A stretch of DNA of 64,000 nucleotides from Thermoflexus sp. (GTDB taxonomy: Bacteria > Chloroflexota > Anaerolineae > Aggregatilineales > Aggregatilineaceae), in assembly GCA_020724465.1 (NCBI GenBank), contig DYGX01000002.1, positions 248,001-312,000 on the forward strand, read 5' to 3'. The notes under the pieces were generated by a model. That model had not been told where the DNA came from. It worked only from the letters and a program-made list of their open reading frames with translations, and did not search any database. Of this stretch, positions 24,956 through 32,285 are shown piece after piece (the stretch's first letter is position 1; the number at the start of each line of letters is the position of its first letter). A program made the position numbers and the translations under genes.

Positions 24956-26216
24956 CAGCGACCAATCCAGACGTCCGCGTGTCTCCCTGCGGGGCAAGGG
25001 GCGGGCGATCCTGCTGGGCGAAAAAACCAGTCCGCCGCCGGAAGCCGAAACCAATGACCCGGCTGCGCTCGAAGACCCCGACCCGGCCCTCGCGGCGCTG
25101 CTGGCGGGCGGGCGCCTGCCTGCCCCGGACCTGCCGGGCGGATCGCCACGGGTGGTGCCCGGCGAGGCGCGCCCTGCCGACAGCCAGCCCGATCGCTCGC
25201 CGGCATCCGGATTGGCGTCGCTGACGCCGACTGAACCGGAGGTCTGGCCGGATGGTATGGAGCGGGGCGCGGAAGCTGACCGATCGGCTGACATGCCCGC
25301 CCAGCCCCTGTTTGAGGCGCCCGGCCCGTATATCGGCGCCATCCAGTCCCCGAACGACCTGGACGAGGTGGAAAATCTGAAGGCGCCGCGCGAAGACGGA
25401 CTGATCGTCGAGCGTCCGGTGCTCGAACCGCTGCCACCCGCCGTTCGCGATCCGTTCGGGGAGTCGATGCCACGCGCGAACTCAGCAGAATGGTTTGGTC
25501 AAACTGCCCGGGCGAACCAGCAGCTTCTGAACTGGTTCATTGACGACGACCGGCTGCGCGATCTGTGGCGCCAAATCGATGACTTGCAGGAAGAACTGAT
25601 CGAAAGCGTGCGCGGCGATCGCTGCGATACCGACGTGCATCTGAAGGAGCTGCTCGAAGCGAGCGCGCTGCTGCTGCAATCGCGCGAGAACTACGATGAC
25701 GCGCGCGCTGTGGTTTACCGCATCCGCGCCGATCTCAACCGGCGGCGGAAGGTCGAGCACGACATTGCCCGCTATCGCCCGCCGCTGCTGCGCTATCACC
25801 TCGTCTGGGGCGCGCTGTGGTTGATCCTGGTTGTCGTTGGCAGGCCGTTGCTCGAACGCGCCGGGCTGTTCAGCGCGGGCGACGTGCAGGTGGCGTTCTT
25901 CCCGGTGATGTTCGGCGTGCTGGGAGCGCTCGTCTCCGGCTATCTGACGCTGGACCGCCACACCACACATCTGCGCGATTTTGACCCGTTGCACGTGAGC
26001 TGGTACGTGTTCAACCCGCTGCTCGGCGGCGTGATGGGCCTCTTCATGCTGCTGCTGTACGCCGTTGTCAACCAGGACGTGATCCGGCCGGGAGCAGCCG
26101 AGCCGATGGAGCAGGCGGTGGTCTGGCTGCTATGCGCACTGGCCGGAATGAACCAGCATGCCGTGCTGCGCTACATGTTCCGGCTGCTGGACCGGCTGGC
26201 GTCGGGCGTCAACTGA
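24948..26216 (+). CDS. Membrane protein coupled to ParA, possible ParA partner
   Basis: The 422-residue product has a basic N-terminal peptide (RRPRVSLRGKGRAILLGE), a disordered Pro/Asp/Glu-rich stretch (about 25-165), a helical or coiled region (about 170-275: LRDLWRQIDDLQEELIESVR), and four hydrophobic helices (about 285-410). The gene starts GTG inside parA and has an unusually full ribosome site, GGGAGGTGATCC, which suggests strong coupled translation. The N-terminal peptide resembles the short LGRGLxALLG-type peptide by which ParB proteins stimulate ParA; this resemblance is by eye. The cytoplasmic part could activate ParA while the helices tie it to the membrane. No known family is recognised. 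Confidence 0.6.
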   Translation: MTDSDQSRRPRVSLRGKGRAILLGEKTSPPPEAETNDPAALEDPDPALAALLAGGRLPAPDLPGGSPRVVPGEARPADSQPDRSPASGLASLTPTEPEVWPDGMERGAEADRSADMPAQPLFEAPGPYIGAIQSPNDLDEVENLKAPREDGLIVERPVLEPLPPAVRDPFGESMPRANSAEWFGQTARANQQLLNWFIDDDRLRDLWRQIDDLQEELIESVRGDRCDTDVHLKELLEASALLLQSRENYDDARAVVYRIRADLNRRRKVEHDIARYRPPLLRYHLVWGALWLILVVVGRPLLERAGLFSAGDVQVAFFPVMFGVLGALVSGYLTLDRHTTHLRDFDPLHVSWYVFNPLLGGVMGLFMLLLYAVVNQDVIRPGAAEPMEQAVVWLLCALAGMNQHAVLRYMFRLLDRLASGVN

Positions 26217-26233
26217 GCGGCGCGCGAACCGTC

Positions 26234-26596
26234 TCAGTCAACGAAGACGCTGTTATCCGGCGTCCAGGCGGGCACGCAGATCGCCAGAAAGACCAGCTCA
26301 CTGTCGCTGTGGTTGGCGATCTGATGGGTTTCCCCGCGCTCAATCAGGATGCTGTCGCCCGGCCGCACGGCGACACACTGCCCATCGATTTCCAGGTCCC
26401 CGGACCCCGACAGAATGTAATAGGTTTCTTCCGCCTCAGGATGGTAGTGCTTGAGCGACGCGCACCCCGGCGGCAGGACGATCTGGGCCAGGCTGTGGGT
26501 CGCCGTGCCGCCTGCCGCCCGGCCAACCGTCTCGTAGACGGTTTCGCCGTGTGCCGCGCGCAAGGGCTGAACATCGTTCACACTGCGGAAATGCAT
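26234..26596 (-). CDS. Cupin-domain protein
   Basis: The 120-residue protein is a single cupin barrel. Motif 1 is visible as LKHYHPEAEETYYILSGSGD, with two His and a Glu as metal ligands, and motif 2 as PGDSILIERGETHQIANHSD, with the third His. It probably binds a metal and acts as a small enzyme or sugar/ligand sensor. The start at 26596 follows AAGGAAG. It lies 33 bases after the solute-binding-protein gene on the same strand and likely shares its transcript. Confidence 0.88.
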   Translation of the reverse strand: MHFRSVNDVQPLRAAHGETVYETVGRAAGGTATHSLAQIVLPPGCASLKHYHPEAEETYYILSGSGDLEIDGQCVAVRPGDSILIERGETHQIANHSDSELVFLAICVPAWTPDNSVFVD

Positions 26597-26629
26597 GGGC
26601 TGCTTCCTTTCGCTTGCGTACACTTGTGG

Positions 26630-27484
26630 CTAGCTGCCGCTGCCGAGCCAGCGGTTCAGGATCGCATCCAGCGTCCCATCTGCGCGCATCCTGTCCAGCG
26701 CCCGCTCTACGGCGTTGATCAGGCGGAAGTCGGCGGCGCGGATCGCGATCACGTATTCATCGGACGCGGTGGTCTGCTCGGCCTGGCGCAGTTCCGGGTA
26801 GCTGGTCAGAGACAGCCGGGCGGTAATAGTGTCGACGAGGGCCGCGTCTGCATCGCCCCGCGCGACGGCGTCCAGCGCATCCTGGGGGAGCATGTGGCGC
26901 TGAATTTCTAGCGACCGCAGACGGCGCTGCCACTGCTGCGCGGTCTGATCGCCCAACGAGGCGATCTCGACGGCCAGCGTCTTGCCGTCGAGTGCCTCGA
27001 TGCCGGAATAGGACCCGTCGCGCCGGAAGACAAGCACCTGCCCGGCGTCGAAATAGGGCTGGGTGTAGTGCACCCAATCCGCGTAAAGCGGATCGGCCCG
27101 CAGCCCGGCCAGGATCAGATCCACCTGTCCCGTATACAGCGCGTCGTACAACCCATCATAGCCCATGATCAGGATTGACGTCTCGACGCCCATCCGCCGT
27201 CCAAGCTCGCGGGCGATGTCCGGCTCGATGCCTTCGATGCGCTCGGGTGTCCATTCGGCGAAGGGCGGATAGCTGGGGTCGATTCCAACGTAGAAGTCGC
27301 GGTTCACCTGCATGCGGTGCCAGGTGAGGTCGACGGGGCCAAGGGGCATGCCGGGGCGGGTGAGCGCCCATAGCACGACGGCCAGCGCGAGCAAGGCGGT
27401 GACGAGGGCGGACCGGCGCGGGTGCTGCCGCGCCCTACGAGCGAGATCGCGGGCACGCGCGGGCCAGGCGGGCATACGGCTCAT
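26630..27484 (-). CDS. Membrane-anchored solute-binding protein (SBP family 3)
   Basis: The 284-residue protein has a short basic N-terminus, one hydrophobic segment (about 25-42: ALVTALLALAVVLWALTRPG), and a type 3 periplasmic-binding domain: FYVGIDPSYPPFAEWTPERI, GIEPDIARELGRRMG, VDLILAGLRADPLYADWVHY and LAVEIASLGDQTAQQW. Such domains bind amino acids or similar small molecules. No ABC permease or ATPase gene is adjacent, so it either serves a distant transporter or works as a sensor part. It overlaps the glycoside hydrolase gene by four bases. Confidence 0.85.
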   Translation of the reverse strand: MSRMPAWPARARDLARRARQHPRRSALVTALLALAVVLWALTRPGMPLGPVDLTWHRMQVNRDFYVGIDPSYPPFAEWTPERIEGIEPDIARELGRRMGVETSILIMGYDGLYDALYTGQVDLILAGLRADPLYADWVHYTQPYFDAGQVLVFRRDGSYSGIEALDGKTLAVEIASLGDQTAQQWQRRLRSLEIQRHMLPQDALDAVARGDADAALVDTITARLSLTSYPELRQAEQTTASDEYVIAIRAADFRLINAVERALDRMRADGTLDAILNRWLGSGS

Positions 27485-28644
27485 GGCGTGTACGGGCTTT
27501 CCCAGCCGCGCGCGTACGCCTGGATCGCGTCGTAGATGGGCTTGCGCGTGAAGTCCGACGACACCAGCGCAAAATACGCGTCGCGGCGGTTGCTCTGGTC
27601 AACGGGGATGCGGAAGTTCCACACGCAGACTGCCTCGAGCCAGGGCCAGGCCGCCGCCTGCTCGAAGGCGTCTAGCGTGTAGGCGATACGCTGGCCGGGG
27701 CGGACGCTGTTCGCCCAACGCGGATCGTCGCTCCAGCCGGCCTCGGTGATCACAACCGGTTTGTTCTCGTCGCCGTGTGCGGTCATGATGGCGCGCAGAA
27801 GTTCGACGCGCCGGAAGTTGATCGCTGCCGGATCGGGCGGGGCATCGGGCGGGGCGGTGAACCCGTAGGCATGGACTGCCAGCGCGTCAAACCAGTCACG
27901 GGCGCCTGCGGCATACATTCGCTCCAGAAAAAGCAGGTCGCTCATAGCGTAGCCGCTCGTCTCCGGTTCGAGCGTGGGCGCCAGAGCGCCGCCCAGAACG
28001 CGCACTGCCGGGTTGGCGGCGTGGGCCGCCGTGTACGTCAGCCGTAGCAGTTCTGTGTAGGCTTCGGGGTCGGGGGGGCGGTTGCCCCACTCGAACGCGA
28101 GATTTGGCTCGTTCCAGATGATGATATCCTCAACCCGGCCCCGGTAGCGCGCGACAAACGCCCCGACGAAAGCGGCGAATTCGTCGAATGCATCGTAGGG
28201 CAGGTAGGTCAGCGACGTAACCCGTTCCTCGGCCGGGGGGCGCAGGCGTGCCGGAACCAGGCCCAGCCGCGCGATCACGCGCAGGCCCTGGTGCTCGGCG
28301 TGGCGGATGATGCGATCCGGGTGGCTCCAGTCGTAGCGTCCCTCGCCGCGATCGACATAGGGCCAGGGGAAATACTCGACGATGGTGGGCGCGCCCATCT
28401 CGCGCACCAGCGCCAGCGTGCGCTGAACCTTCCACTCTTCAACTTCATCGGTCAGGCGCGTGTGGACGCAGATGGCGGGATTGCGCGTGATGACGGTCTG
28501 GGGCGGGCCGAGCACGATGCGTGGCGGCGCGGGCACGAAGCTGATGAGGGCAGCGGCCACAATTGCCACGCGGGCCAGCAGTGGCGCCGCGTGTGCGGTT
28601 CGGCTGAGGACACGAGCAGTCAGGCTCGGCGCTTGGGCAGGCAT
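27481..28644 (-). CDS. Secreted glycoside hydrolase, clan GH-A type
   Basis: The 387-residue protein has an N-terminal signal or anchor (LLARVAIVAAALISFVPAPP) and a TIM-barrel glycosidase domain. The acid/base Glu is in IIIWNEPNLAFEWG (about residue 177) and the nucleophile Glu is in PVVITEAGWSDDP (about 305), eight-strand clan GH-A positions as in families 5 and 39. The substrate is probably a plant or microbial polysaccharide, but the family cannot be fixed by eye. Its stop overlaps the solute-binding-protein start (ATGA), suggesting that release and sensing or uptake of a sugar product are linked. Confidence 0.8.
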   Translation of the reverse strand: MPAQAPSLTARVLSRTAHAAPLLARVAIVAAALISFVPAPPRIVLGPPQTVITRNPAICVHTRLTDEVEEWKVQRTLALVREMGAPTIVEYFPWPYVDRGEGRYDWSHPDRIIRHAEHQGLRVIARLGLVPARLRPPAEERVTSLTYLPYDAFDEFAAFVGAFVARYRGRVEDIIIWNEPNLAFEWGNRPPDPEAYTELLRLTYTAAHAANPAVRVLGGALAPTLEPETSGYAMSDLLFLERMYAAGARDWFDALAVHAYGFTAPPDAPPDPAAINFRRVELLRAIMTAHGDENKPVVITEAGWSDDPRWANSVRPGQRIAYTLDAFEQAAAWPWLEAVCVWNFRIPVDQSNRRDAYFALVSSDFTRKPIYDAIQAYARGWESPYTP

Positions 28645-28740
28645 TGCAACCAGAAGCGCATGGCCTATCGGCGCCTGCGCTACACGCTAAACGCGTGCCG
28701 CAGGCCGGACCATGCGCTTTCGCGGCTCCGGAAGTTTGCG

Positions 28741-28983
28741 TTACGACTTATCGCCGCGCGCGCCCAGATCGGTGATCTGCCGGACGATCGCCAGCAGGGC
28801 CACCGACAGGCGCAGCACGTCCATTGTTTTGATCCGGCCGGGCTGCAAGGCTTTGTTTTCCTCGGCGGCGCGCGCATACAGATAGGCCGACAGCAGCCCG
28901 ATCATCAGGCCAAGCAATCCGCCGATCAGATAGGTCCGAGTGCGCCAGTTGGTCTCGGGTAGGCTGGGCAGTTTGTCCGTCAT
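28741..28983 (-). CDS. Small membrane protein A of a three-gene operon
   Basis: The 80-residue protein has one clear hydrophobic helix (residues 18-40: TYLIGGLLGLMIGLLSAYLY) and a second helical stretch near 55-70 (MDVLRLSVALLAIVRQITDL). The C-terminus is charged. I recognise no domain. It overlaps the upstream gene by four bases and is the last of three coupled genes. Confidence 0.6.
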   Translation of the reverse strand: MTDKLPSLPETNWRTRTYLIGGLLGLMIGLLSAYLYARAAEENKALQPGRIKTMDVLRLSVALLAIVRQITDLGARGDKS

Positions 28984-29228
28984 AGACCCAGACCCCCGCG
29001 CACGGTATCGCGCAGGCGCTCAAGCGTGCTCTTACGGTTCTCGCGCACCATCTGCGAGTAATAATAGGCGACGACCAGCCCGATCAGGATCGCGATAATC
29101 CCGCCAAAGACATAGGCCCAGATTTGCGCTTCCTGATCCTCAAAGCTTTTGAGCAGGGTGTCGACCTGCTCCTCGACCCGTTCCAAAAGCTGGCTGCTTT
29201 TCTGCTGCGAATCTTGAACTTCACTCAT
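28980..29228 (-). CDS. Small membrane protein B of a three-gene operon
   Basis: The 82-residue protein starts with an amphipathic, possibly coiled region (residues 3-33: DSQQKSSQLLERVEEQVDTL), then one transmembrane helix (about 38-59: AYVFGGIIAILIGLVVAYYY) and a basic tail. An alternative ATG nine bases upstream (MIAMSEV) exists. It overlaps protein C by eight bases and protein A by four, so the three products are probably made in fixed proportion and may form one complex. Confidence 0.6.
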   Translation of the reverse strand: MSEVQDSQQKSSQLLERVEEQVDTLLKSFEDQEAQIWAYVFGGIIAILIGLVVAYYYSQMVRENRKSTLERLRDTVRGGLGL

Positions 29229-29688
29229 GGCGATCATCCTTTCCTGCTTGCAGGGCCGTTCGCTGCCAACCCAGCAGCGTATGTTCCCACCGGGCCAGGC
29301 GCGTGTTGAAGGCAATCACGGGGCGGGCCAGCCTGGGGAGCGTGCGCTGGGTCCGGCTGGAGACACGTTCGGTGAAGCGCCGCGCAGCGCGCAGCGGCGT
29401 GCGCGTGCGGGCGTAGAGCTTCCCGGCTCCGACGGCCAGCGCGCCCAACGCCAGATAGGGCACGATACAAATCAGTGCCAGCGGCAGGGCGATGAAGGCG
29501 GTTGCCAGGATCCCCATGATCACGCTGACCTGCTCAAAGACCAACGCGCCGGTTGCGACCCCGACGATGAGCAGCACTCCGACGGCGACCAACCCGATCA
29601 CCGACGCAACAACCGGGGCGACGATCTTCCACCGCACGTCGCGCCGGTGCTTCTCAACCGGGTTCCGCCCCGTCACTGATCTGCTCAT
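29221..29688 (-). CDS. Small membrane protein C of a three-gene operon
   Basis: The 155-residue protein has a basic N-terminus, two long hydrophobic helices at about 22-50 and 55-85 (VVASVIGLVAVGVLLIVGVA; IMGILATAFIALPLALICIV), and a basic C-terminal region rich in Arg (RTPLRAARRFTERVSSRTQR). AAGGGAGG sits four bases before the ATG, a strong ribosome site. No family is recognised. Confidence 0.65.
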   Translation of the reverse strand: MSRSVTGRNPVEKHRRDVRWKIVAPVVASVIGLVAVGVLLIVGVATGALVFEQVSVIMGILATAFIALPLALICIVPYLALGALAVGAGKLYARTRTPLRAARRFTERVSSRTQRTLPRLARPVIAFNTRLARWEHTLLGWQRTALQAGKDDRHE

Positions 29689-29778
29689 AAATCCTCCCTT
29701 ACTGGATTTTAACATGGAAGCGGTGAACCACCAATCGGTGTCCACCGCTTCGCAGGTGACGATTTGCGCAGGGCCGCG

Positions 29779-31605
29779 CTAACCGCTGACGGCCACGCGG
29801 TAGTAGTACGTGACTTGCTGTGTGTCCCACATCACGTCAACCGCCAGGATATATGTCCCTGGCTCCGGCGTGATCGTGAACAGGTTGACGTTATCACCGG
29901 GCCGGATCTCCGGCTGGCCGGTCTTCACGCCATAGTCCGTCAGATATTCGATGCGAATCTGGCGGGGGCGCTCGCCGCTCACCAGGAACTGCGCCGCCGC
30001 CCCGCGCAGCAGCGTCAGCCGACGACGGTCGGCTGTGCCGGTGGGCTGCTGGACGCAGCTCAGGCTGCCCGCCGCATCCATCTGGCACACCTGGTAGCCC
30101 AGCGGCTCGTACAGGCGCCCGGCATAAGCGAGTTTGAAGAACGGCGTGCCGTCGGGGTAGGCGGTCGGCTCCGGCTCTGGGGTGGGCGTCGGCGTCGGCT
30201 CAACCGGTGTGGCGGTTGGCAGCGGCGTGGGGCTTGGCTCCGGCGTCGGGGCGCTGACCGGCAGCAGGATCAGGTTGAGAACCGGCAGCGAGTAGGCGTC
30301 GGCGCCGCTTAACTCAACGGTCTGCGTGGCATAGCCAGGCGCGCTGATGGTCAGCACAACGGTGTCGGCTTCAAACAGCTCAATGGGATCGAATGCGAAA
30401 CGGCCGGATGCGTCGGTTTGAGTCTGGGCTGTGCGGCTGCGCGATGGATCCTCGTCCGAGATGTAGTCCAGCGTGACTGCAGCTCCGTTGAGCGGCACGG
30501 TGGTGCCCGCTTCGACAATGCGCACGTTGCCGATCAGCGCCACGCTGCCCAGCCCTGCGGGGGCTTCGGGCGTCTCCTCCACGACCACTTCTGGTCCGGT
30601 CGTCACTTCCCCGGTCGGCCCGGTGGGGGTTCCAATCTCCGATTCTTCCGGCTCCGGTGTGGGCAGCGCCCCTTCGGGAGTAGGCGTGCTTTCGACTGCG
30701 GCGGCCTCCTCAGGTTCCGCCCCGGCGGCGGCCGTTTGTGTCGCCTGAGGCGAGGTGCCCGGCGTTGGGGTGCGCTTCGAGGTGGGGCGCGCGGTGGGCA
30801 CCGCGGTGGCCGTCTCGGCCACCGTCACCGCCGTTGGTGGAGCCTCGGTGGGTTCTTCCGAAGCCTCTTGGGTCGCTTCTTCGGTTACCTGCGCCACGGC
30901 AGCAGCCGCCGGCTCCTCGGTCGGTTCCTCGGTGACCTCTTCCGTCACTTCTTCGGCCGGGGTGGCGGTCGCTTCCGGCCCGGCTTCCACTGGCGTGAGC
31001 GTGGGTGCCGCAGTGGGCGAGGGCAAGACGACCGGAGTCTGGGTCGGTTCTTCTGTCGGCGTCGCGCCCGGCTCCTCGACGGGGACTTCGGTCGGCGTCT
31101 CGGTCGGCGCGGCGGCAACGGCTTCGCCCTGCACGTCCAGCCCAAAGACGTATGACACGTACGCTTCGCTGCCGCTCACATCCGCGTATTCCACGTCAAC
31201 CTGGATGCGATAGCGACCGGGTTCGCTGGGGCTGGTGTAGGTGCTGCCGCTCTCGGACGATGTCAGGGTGACCTGCCCCCCAGGGCCGTCGAGCAGGGTG
31301 ACGGTGATGGCCTGCGGATCTGGCTCTGCGGCGCTCAGCTCGATATGAATCGGCTCGCCCGAAGGCACCGGCACGAGCCGGGACGGCTGGGCGCGTGCGG
31401 TCAGGTTGACATCGCAGGCGACGTTTTCCTCGTGTTGCGGCCAGCAGTAACTGTACACCGGCTCGGTATACGTCTGACTGCCGATCTTGAGCCGGACTTC
31501 GGGGCCTGTGTTAATCTTTGCTTCACGTTCCGCACAGGCGCTGACGGCCAACGCCAGCACGACGATCACGACAAGCCACCTGATCGCAGACCGCTCTCTT
31601 CTCAT
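29779..31605 (-). CDS. Large lipoprotein with Thr/Glu/Pro-rich spacers and beta domains
   Basis: The 608-residue protein has a lipoprotein signal (WLVVIVVLALAVSACAE), an N-terminal beta domain (about 28-155), a very long low-complexity spacer (about 165-345, repeats of the kind TEEPTEEP and PTPT), a carboxypeptidase-regulatory-like or PEGA-type beta domain (about 352-445: GNVRIVEAGTTVPLNGAAVT, TDASGRFAFDPIEL), a second Pro/Thr spacer, and a C-terminal beta domain (about 495-608). It should stand out from the membrane on its spacers, probably as a binding or surface-structure protein. Its start overlaps the stop of the upstream phosphatase gene by four bases. Confidence 0.8.
   Translation of the reverse strand: MRRERSAIRWLVVIVVLALAVSACAEREAKINTGPEVRLKIGSQTYTEPVYSYCWPQHEENVACDVNLTARAQPSRLVPVPSGEPIHIELSAAEPDPQAITVTLLDGPGGQVTLTSSESGSTYTSPSEPGRYRIQVDVEYADVSGSEAYVSYVFGLDVQGEAVAAAPTETPTEVPVEEPGATPTEEPTQTPVVLPSPTAAPTLTPVEAGPEATATPAEEVTEEVTEEPTEEPAAAAVAQVTEEATQEASEEPTEAPPTAVTVAETATAVPTARPTSKRTPTPGTSPQATQTAAAGAEPEEAAAVESTPTPEGALPTPEPEESEIGTPTGPTGEVTTGPEVVVEETPEAPAGLGSVALIGNVRIVEAGTTVPLNGAAVTLDYISDEDPSRSRTAQTQTDASGRFAFDPIELFEADTVVLTISAPGYATQTVELSGADAYSLPVLNLILLPVSAPTPEPSPTPLPTATPVEPTPTPTPEPEPTAYPDGTPFFKLAYAGRLYEPLGYQVCQMDAAGSLSCVQQPTGTADRRRLTLLRGAAAQFLVSGERPRQIRIEYLTDYGVKTGQPEIRPGDNVNLFTITPEPGTYILAVDVMWDTQQVTYYYRVAVSG
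30178..30243 (-). repeat. PTPT-coding low-complexity DNA
   Basis: Within the lipoprotein gene short GGCGT/GGGTG-type repeats encode alternating Pro-Thr and Pro-Glu. Such stretches can change length by replication slippage. Confidence 0.5.
30900..30965 (-). repeat. TEEPTEEP/EEVTEE-coding repeat
   Basis: This part of the lipoprotein gene encodes near-exact short repeats EEVTEEVTEEPTEEP, part of a longer Thr/Glu/Ala spacer. The repeats are protein spacer sequence, not a mobile element. Confidence 0.5.
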
Positions 31606-32174
31606 CGTCTCTCCCCCGCATTGTGAAGTCCTGCGCCGTTCGGCCCGGCTTTGACCGGGTACCAGGCTGGGTTCTGGAATGGGGCCAGGGCCAGCCGGAT
31701 GATCATCTCATACGCGCTCTGGCGCGTCTCCAGGTCGTTGGTGAGAATGCCGATTGCACCGTTGCGCTGTTTGGTGTTTGCCTGCCGGGCGAGCCAATCC
31801 ATTGCAGCGCCCAGCTCTTCGCCCGCGCGCACCCGCTCGGCGACCGCGTCCGGCAGCAGCGTGCAGGCGTTCCCGCCCACGCCGATCCGCCCGCTGCGGT
31901 CGACCAGCACGCACCATGCATTGGTCATCAGGCCGAACTCGGTTTCCAGCACGCCGCCTTCCAGCCCGACACCCAGATCGGCGCCGGTTGCTTCTAGCGC
32001 GCCGCGTGCCCGGTTGAGCGCCCCGGCGCGGGTTTCGGCATCGCCCCAGGGCTGCGCCGGCACGCCGGACGGCACGTCCAGGCAGATAAACTCGGCGTCC
32101 GCGTACAGGTGCGACAAAACAGCGCGGCTTGCGCTACACTTAACCGGGTTGGTCGATCCGATGGCGACGCGCAT
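31602..32174 (-). CDS. Inosine/xanthosine triphosphatase (YjjX/DUF84 family)
   Basis: The 190-residue protein matches the DUF84 family of non-canonical purine NTP phosphatases: MRVAIGSTNPVKCSASRAVL, FICLDVPSGVPAQPWGDAET, GALNRARGALE, GLEGGVLETEFGLMTNAWCV and RNGAIGILTNDLETRQSAYE. It would hydrolyse ITP and XTP to remove damaged bases from the nucleotide pool. The start at 32174 matches the family N-terminus; an in-frame extension to 32195 is rejected. An extended -10 promoter lies upstream. Confidence 0.9.
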   Translation of the reverse strand: MRVAIGSTNPVKCSASRAVLSHLYADAEFICLDVPSGVPAQPWGDAETRAGALNRARGALEATGADLGVGLEGGVLETEFGLMTNAWCVLVDRSGRIGVGGNACTLLPDAVAERVRAGEELGAAMDWLARQANTKQRNGAIGILTNDLETRQSAYEMIIRLALAPFQNPAWYPVKAGPNGAGLHNAGERR

Positions 32175-32204
32175 CGCAGTGGCTCTCTGGTGCAACCTGA
32201 TCGC

Positions 32205-32213
32205 ATTGTAGCA
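32205..32213 (-). promoter_or_regulatory. Extended -10 promoter of the phosphatase-lipoprotein pair
   Basis: On the minus strand TG-c-TACAAT lies 30 bases before the phosphatase start. TAGTCA is found 17 bases further upstream as a weak -35. Confidence 0.5.
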
Positions 32214-32285
32214 TCGGAACTTTAGATTGACTAATCGACCTTTGGACTATCTTAACGCGGCGTTTAGGCGGAAGGGCGAGCGAGC

